From: Firmicutes bacterium UBA2116
Lineage (GTDB): Bacteria; Bacillota; Clostridia; Tissierellales; Sedimentibacteraceae
Direction of reading: 5' to 3'
Assembly (NCBI GenBank): GCA_002331025.1
Contig: DCYG01000001.1
Coordinates: 45,345-109,344 of the forward strand
Length of the DNA stretch: 64,000 nucleotides
Shown here one piece after another: positions 59,276 to 64,000 of this stretch. Each line of letters opens with the position of its first letter. The stretch's first letter is position 1. The translations under genes were made by a program, and so were the position numbers. The notes beneath the pieces were generated by a model, which made no database searches, was not told the origin of the DNA, and saw only the letters and a program-made list of their open reading frames with translations.

Positions 59276-60434
59276 TTTTTTTGATATTAATTATAAAAGC
59301 ATAAATAAACATAATGAAGAACTGTGCGGCGATAAGGTTGAATACATTTATGATGATGACGGATGTATTATTGTTATATCAGATGGATTAGGAAGCGGTG
59401 TAAAAGCCAACATACTTGCAACGATGACCACAAAAATTGCTGTGACTATGCTGAAAAACAATGCATCCATTGATGATACAATTGAAACAATCATTAATAC
59501 ACTGCCCGAATGCAAGGTCAGGAAGCTTGCTTATTCAACCTTTACTATAATTAAAATTGACAGGGAAAATAATGCTTACATTGCAGAATATGATAATCCT
59601 CCTTATTTTTATTATTCCCATAAAAGAATTATCCATGTTGAAAAAAAGGAAAGAATAATAGGCAGTAAAAAAATATATGAATCAAATATAAAATTAGACA
59701 TAGGAGACACCATCTGTGTTGTAAGTGATGGAGCAGTACATGCTGGTATCGGTCAACTGCTTAATTTAGGCTGGTCAAGAGATGAAATCAATGAATATTT
59801 ACGGGAATTGAATAATGTAAACAAATCATCACAGCTTATTAACGGCAACTTTATAGGAGTGTGCAACAATTTATATAATAACGAGCCCGGGGATGATACA
59901 ACAATTCTGACAATTAAGGTTCGAAAGCCTGAAGTTATAGATATTTTCATAGGTCCTCCCGCAGATAAATCTTTAGACAATCAGCTTGCCGATATAATGA
60001 AAAACAGTGAAAATATGAAAATAATCTGCGGCGGAACAACTGCTTTAATTGCCGAAAGAGAACTAGACAAACAATTGGAAGTTGATCTGGATTCCATGAA
60101 AGATGATGTTCCTCCCATTGCCTACATGGATGGATTTGATCTTGTTACAGAAGGAGTATTAACCCTTGGAAAAGTTTTGGAAAATATCAAAAGTCTCAGC
60201 AAATCAAGCTATGAAAGTGTAGTAAGAAACAATAGCTACGATGGAGCCACATTGCTTACATATATGCTGACGGATATAGGAACCCATATTAATTTTTATA
60301 TAGGCAGAGCCGTTAACCCTGCCCATCAAAATCCTAATTTCCCCATGGGTTACAATATTAAGCAAAATATAGTTGATAACTTAATCGATGAACTAAAGAA
60401 AGCTGGAAAACAGGTGGATGTCTTGTTTTTTTAA
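59259..60434 (+). CDS. SpoIIE-type PP2C phosphatase
   Basis: A 391-residue protein. The PP2C/SpoIIE domain covers about 15-230: IVISDGLGSGVKANILATMT, VVSDGAVHAGIG and EPGDDTTILTIKV hold the metal Asp residues. The C-terminal part (FIGPPADKSLDNQLADIMKN and on) is of unknown fold. Such proteins sit next to HfsB-like sensors in clostridia, so it likely passes the redox signal by dephosphorylating a partner. The start overlaps the upstream gene by 17 bases; an ATG at 59268 is equally possible. It ends base-to-base with glpX, which is convergent. Confidence 0.85.
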   Translation: MRVMDNFFDINYKSINKHNEELCGDKVEYIYDDDGCIIVISDGLGSGVKANILATMTTKIAVTMLKNNASIDDTIETIINTLPECKVRKLAYSTFTIIKIDRENNAYIAEYDNPPYFYYSHKRIIHVEKKERIIGSKKIYESNIKLDIGDTICVVSDGAVHAGIGQLLNLGWSRDEINEYLRELNNVNKSSQLINGNFIGVCNNLYNNEPGDDTTILTIKVRKPEVIDIFIGPPADKSLDNQLADIMKNSENMKIICGGTTALIAERELDKQLEVDLDSMKDDVPPIAYMDGFDLVTEGVLTLGKVLENIKSLSKSSYESVVRNNSYDGATLLTYMLTDIGTHINFYIGRAVNPAHQNPNFPMGYNIKQNIVDNLIDELKKAGKQVDVLFF

Positions 60435-61415
60435 TTATTTCACATATGCATATTTTGGTTTTTTATCTAATACATGTGTTGTATCTATAAAACGGATAGT
60501 TCCCGACTTTGAACGTGTAACCATGGATGAAGTTCTTGCTCTGTTGTTCGCCATGTATCTCACACCCTTTAGCAATTCGCCGTCCGATACTCCCGTTGCT
60601 GCAAATATGATGTCATTACCTCTTGCTAAATCCTCCATGGTAAGAACCCTGCTCCAATCTGCGTCACCTGCCATCTCTTTGCATCTTCTTTTTTCTTCAT
60701 CATTTTCCGGTCTTAAAATTCCCTGGAACTCTCCTCCGAGACATTTAAGTGCCGCTGCTGAAATAACACCCTCCGGAGCTCCGCCTTTTCCTATAAACAT
60801 ATCCACTCCCGATTCGCTGAAGCATGTAGCTATGGCTGCTGCAACATCACCGTCACCGAACAGCTTAATTCTTGCGCCGATGCTTCTTGCTCTGCTGATT
60901 ATATCGTTGTGCCTTTCCCTGTCCTGAATTATAACCGTCACCTCAGTTATATCCTTACACAGTGCTTTAGCTACATTATAAAGATTTTTTTCTATAGAAG
61001 CAGTTATATCGATGCATCCTGCTGCTTTGGGTCCTACCGCTATTTTATCCATGTACATATCAGGTGCATGCAAAAGACATCCTTTAGGAGCAACCGCAAC
61101 GACAGCTAACGCTCCCGGCAAGCCCTTCGCCACTAACTTTGTACCGTCTAAAGGATCTACTGCTATATCTATTTCAGGTGCTCCATCTTCCCATGTACCT
61201 ATTTTTTCACCGATGTAGAGCATTGGAGCTTCGTCCAATTCTCCCTCGCCTATAACTACGGTTCCTGCTATATCAAGAACCTGAAACATGCTTCTCATGC
61301 CGTCAACCGCAGCTTGATCCGCTATTTCTTTATTTCCTCTTCCCATATATTTTCCGCAGCCTAAGGCAGCAGCTTCTGTTACCCTTACTATATTAAGCGC
61401 TAATTCTCTATCCAT
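60435..61415 (-). CDS. glpX: class II fructose-1,6-bisphosphatase
   Basis: Hydrolyses fructose 1,6-bisphosphate in gluconeogenesis. The 326-residue protein has GEGELDEAPMLYIGE (metal Glu/Asp), IDIAVDPLDGTKLVAKGL and IGKGGAPEGVISAAALKCL, the core of the GlpX family. The terminal codon directly abuts that of the convergent phosphatase gene, so their 3' ends overlap in transcripts. It has a short upstream region with no sign of special control. Confidence 0.95.
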   Translation of the reverse strand: MDRELALNIVRVTEAAALGCGKYMGRGNKEIADQAAVDGMRSMFQVLDIAGTVVIGEGELDEAPMLYIGEKIGTWEDGAPEIDIAVDPLDGTKLVAKGLPGALAVVAVAPKGCLLHAPDMYMDKIAVGPKAAGCIDITASIEKNLYNVAKALCKDITEVTVIIQDRERHNDIISRARSIGARIKLFGDGDVAAAIATCFSESGVDMFIGKGGAPEGVISAAALKCLGGEFQGILRPENDEEKRRCKEMAGDADWSRVLTMEDLARGNDIIFAATGVSDGELLKGVRYMANNRARTSSMVTRSKSGTIRFIDTTHVLDKKPKYAYVK

Positions 61416-61637
61416 TTTTATCTCCCGTTTTATTTTAATTATATATTTAAACTTATGCTATATATTTCTACTATAAAGTTATACTATAAATGAGTGATAT
61501 TTACCACCCCATTTGCAAATTTTTTTTAATGATTATGAACAAGGGCGATGCACCGCACCTTTACTGCGACAATTGGTTTGCAATTGCATAAAAAATATGA
61601 CATAATTAAAATATATAAGAAAGGAATGGTGATACTT

Positions 61638-63074
61638 ATGAAAATGCTTATTGGAGGACAAAAAAGAGATTCTATTGACGGAAAGGTTATAAATATATTT
61701 AATCCTGCCAACGGAGAGTTGATTGATACAGTTCCGGACTCATCAACGAAGGATCTTGACCTGTTACTTGAGCACTCATTAAAAGGAAAAAAACTCTGGG
61801 GAGGTACACCTCTTCATGAACGCTCAAAAATCCTGTTAAATTTTATTGATAAATTCAGCTTACATATTGACGAACTTGCAGAACTCTTGTGCAGGGAAAC
61901 CGGAAAAAACATTAAAGAGGCGAAATTAGAGGTTGGTCTCGTTCCTGTTATATTCAGACGTTTTCTTGAAGGTGCCAACCATATGTATGGTATAACATTA
62001 CCTGACAGCCAGCCCGGAGGAGAAAGAGACTTAATATTTACACGCAGAGAACCACTGGGAACAATTCTTTGTATCATCCCGTTTAATTTTCCTGCTTCAA
62101 CCTATGCATACAAGGTCGCTCCCGCTCTAGCAACCGGGAACTCTGTCATTGTAAAACCGCCTTCTGACAATCCTCTGACGCTTATAAGAATGTCCGAGCT
62201 TCTGACAGAATGCGGTGTACCGGAAGATGCTCTGCAAATTGTAACGGGAAGCGGATCCGTTGTGGGAAAATACCTTGTAGGCAGCCCTCATATTGATGCC
62301 GTAAGTCTCACAGGCAGCACCGAAGTAGGTGTGGAAACGGTAAAGCAGGCTGCATCAAACCTTCACCGTATATTTCTTGAGCTTGGCGGCAATGATGCAA
62401 TGATTGTTTACGAAGACGGAGATATAAATCTTGCTGTTCAGGAAGCAATAATGGCAAGGACTACAAACTGCGGACAAATATGTATAGCTACAAAAAGATT
62501 TATCGTTCAGAATTCAATTAAGGATGAATTCACAAGAAAGCTTGTTGATAAGCTTAACAGCTTAAAAATCGGCGATCCTATGGACCCATCCTGCGATATG
62601 GGCTGCCTCATTAACGAAGCTGCGGCACTCAAAATCAAGGAGCAGATTGAACACACACTTAAGCAGGGTGCAAAGTGTGTGTTGGGCGGAAACATAATAA
62701 ACAAAGCATTTTTTGAACCAACAGTACTGGCCGATGTAGATGCAAGTATGGATATTGCAAAAGATATGGAGGTGTTTGGTCCTGTCTTCCCGGTTATAGG
62801 TTTTAATACCCTTGAAGAAGCTGTTGAAATACATAATGCTTCTGTTTACGGTCTCAACGGAGGCATAATTACCAGAGATACAAGTAAGGCAATGAAAACA
62901 GCATATCAGCTTGAATGCGGCACTGTTGTTCTGAACGGCAACGGCAGATACAGACATCCTGATATCGCATTTGGAGGATACAAGATGAGTGGAATCGGCA
63001 GAGAAGGTGTAAGCTCAACACTAGAGGAACTCACGCAAGTAAAAACAATCGTAATGAAGGGAATATTGGGTTGA
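61638..63074 (+). CDS. NAD(P)-dependent aldehyde dehydrogenase
   Basis: A 478-residue enzyme with IIPFNFPASTYAYKVAPALA (cofactor site), LELGGNDAMIV and TNCGQICIATKR with the catalytic Cys. The glutamate is in LELGG. I start at the ATG at 61638 behind GGTGAT; an upstream frame has no ribosome site. It is followed 70 bases later by the kce gene, so a role in an amino-acid or butyrate-type pathway is plausible. Substrate (succinate semialdehyde, lactaldehyde or other) unknown. Confidence 0.9.
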   Translation: MKMLIGGQKRDSIDGKVINIFNPANGELIDTVPDSSTKDLDLLLEHSLKGKKLWGGTPLHERSKILLNFIDKFSLHIDELAELLCRETGKNIKEAKLEVGLVPVIFRRFLEGANHMYGITLPDSQPGGERDLIFTRREPLGTILCIIPFNFPASTYAYKVAPALATGNSVIVKPPSDNPLTLIRMSELLTECGVPEDALQIVTGSGSVVGKYLVGSPHIDAVSLTGSTEVGVETVKQAASNLHRIFLELGGNDAMIVYEDGDINLAVQEAIMARTTNCGQICIATKRFIVQNSIKDEFTRKLVDKLNSLKIGDPMDPSCDMGCLINEAAALKIKEQIEHTLKQGAKCVLGGNIINKAFFEPTVLADVDASMDIAKDMEVFGPVFPVIGFNTLEEAVEIHNASVYGLNGGIITRDTSKAMKTAYQLECGTVVLNGNGRYRHPDIAFGGYKMSGIGREGVSSTLEELTQVKTIVMKGILG

Positions 63075-63144
63075 TTGTAATTGACTATATCAGCCAAATA
63101 CTGTAAAATAATAGTAGGCAAAAAATGATTAATAGGAGGTTACT

Positions 63145-63960
63145 ATGGAAAAATTAATAATTACTGCTTGCCTTACGGGAGCAGAGGTAACAAGAGAACA
63201 ACAGCCAAATCTTCCGCTTACACCGGATGAAATTGCAGAAGCGGCATATGAATGCTATTTAGCAGGCTGCTCAATGGTGCATGTACATGCAAGAGACAAG
63301 GATGGAAATCCTACCCAGGACTATGAAGTTTACAAACAAATCAAAGAAAAAATCGAAGATAAGTGCAACATCATATTCCAGCCATCCACTGGCGGAGCTA
63401 CATGGCATACTCCGCAGCAAAGAATGCAGCCGATTGAATTGAGTCCTGAAATGGCTACCTTAAGTATGGGAACCTGCAACTTTGCAGATGATGTTTTCAT
63501 GAATACTGAGGAAAATATCAAAATATTTGCAAACAGAATGAATGAGCTTGGAGTTAAGCCGGAATTGGAATGCTTTGAAAAAGGCATGATTGATACAGCT
63601 CTGAGATTTGCTAAAAAGGGGATAATAAACACACCTATGCATTTTGATTTTGTTCTTGGAGTACCCGGTGCAATGGGTGGAGAATTAAGAGATTTACTTT
63701 ACATGGTTGAATCAATCCCTGCCGGCTCAACATGGACTGTAGCAGGCGTTGGAAGATACCAGCTTCCGCTGAATATGGCGGCTATAATGTCAGGCGGTCA
63801 TGTAAGAACAGGTTTTGAAGACAATATTTATTATTCTAAAGGAGTTCTGGCAAAATCAAATGCCCAATTAGTTGAAAGAATAGCACGTCTTTCAAGAGAA
63901 TTAGGCCGTGAAGTAGCAACTCCGGACGAAGCAAGAGTAATTTTAGGACTGAAAAAATAA
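63145..63960 (+). CDS. kce: 3-keto-5-aminohexanoate cleavage enzyme (BKACE family)
   Basis: A 271-residue Zn enzyme. MVHVHARDKDGNPTQDYEVY holds the two metal His, and IIFQPSTGGATWH, ECFEKGM and FDFVLGVPGAMGG are typical. Kce joins 3-keto-5-aminohexanoate to acetyl-CoA in lysine fermentation, forming acetoacetate and 3-aminobutyryl-CoA. Other BKACE proteins act on related beta-keto acids, and no kamA or kdd gene is in view, so the substrate is likely but not proven. The gene ends inside the window and is preceded by AGGAGG. Confidence 0.85.
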   Translation: MEKLIITACLTGAEVTREQQPNLPLTPDEIAEAAYECYLAGCSMVHVHARDKDGNPTQDYEVYKQIKEKIEDKCNIIFQPSTGGATWHTPQQRMQPIELSPEMATLSMGTCNFADDVFMNTEENIKIFANRMNELGVKPELECFEKGMIDTALRFAKKGIINTPMHFDFVLGVPGAMGGELRDLLYMVESIPAGSTWTVAGVGRYQLPLNMAAIMSGGHVRTGFEDNIYYSKGVLAKSNAQLVERIARLSRELGREVATPDEARVILGLKK

Positions 63961-64000
63961 TTAAATAATTTTAAAGTAAGATGTGCTCCCTTCAGGATAG

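Overview
The window looks like a chromosomal segment of a low-GC, endospore-forming, amino-acid-fermenting Firmicute (Clostridia/Tissierellia; a Sedimentibacter-like organism is my best guess, from memory of gene content rather than a search). The pointers are AT-rich DNA with strong AGGAGG ribosome binding sites, a glycine cleavage operon under a glycine riboswitch, a serS T-box, a GerMN-domain protein, an M42 peptidase next to an S9 peptidase, an IclR regulator, and a lysine-fermentation-type 3-keto-5-aminohexanoate cleavage enzyme beside an aldehyde dehydrogenase.

Region by region: 1-4.1 kb is a defence patch. It holds the start of a HicA-like gene behind a consensus promoter, a broken specificity gene, and an operon C regulator -> BcgI-like nuclease/methylase -> specificity subunit, with an 11-bp-arm palindrome upstream of the regulator. 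4.4-4.6 kb carries a phosphoesterase tail remnant. 4.6-12.5 kb holds guaA and the glycine cleavage operon gcvT-gcvH-gcvPA-gcvPB-lpd, led by a single-aptamer glycine riboswitch and terminator. 12.6-21 kb mixes a flavodoxin, an Asn-rich repeat protein, a three-gene operon (M42 peptidase, AEC transporter, SpoU-type methylase), an S9 peptidase, two small Cys-containing proteins and a GerMN lipoprotein-like protein. 20.9-25.4 kb has an ECF S component, the SRP RNA and a heterodimeric ABC exporter.

25.5-34.4 kb includes a duplicated-domain lipoprotein, an IclR regulator, an HD-domain protein, an acyltransferase and a DtxR-family regulator. Near the regulator is an operon (DUF2325, DUF3793, flavodoxin) with two palindromes of DtxR-box type; I infer metal control. 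34.5-45.9 kb is accessory: a Cys-rich protein, a large lipoprotein, several GNAT acetyltransferases, a SemiSWEET, a SigV/RsiV-type pair, a fluoride riboswitch driving a cation/proton antiporter, and an S41-like peptidase. A striking scar at 40.04-40.13 kb joins the 5' part of a fluoride aptamer to the last codons of an antiporter gene.

46-57 kb is mostly housekeeping (serS with T-box, dnaX-ybaB-recR, rpmE, rho), with a PadR/DUF2812 pair and a PurM-like enzyme. Behind the PurM-like gene lies an odd stretch with a 33-residue Arg/Cys-rich peptide gene and a partial duplicate of the PurM-like gene. 57.3-60.4 kb is a redox-sensing operon: thioredoxin-like [2Fe-2S] protein, HfsB-type hydrogenase-like PAS protein, SpoIIE-type phosphatase. 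glpX, an aldehyde dehydrogenase and kce close the window.

The least explained items are the riboswitch-antiporter scar, the Arg-rich peptide, the DtxR-box operon and the BcgI-like system with its extra broken specificity module. All calls come from reading the sequence; no database search was run.
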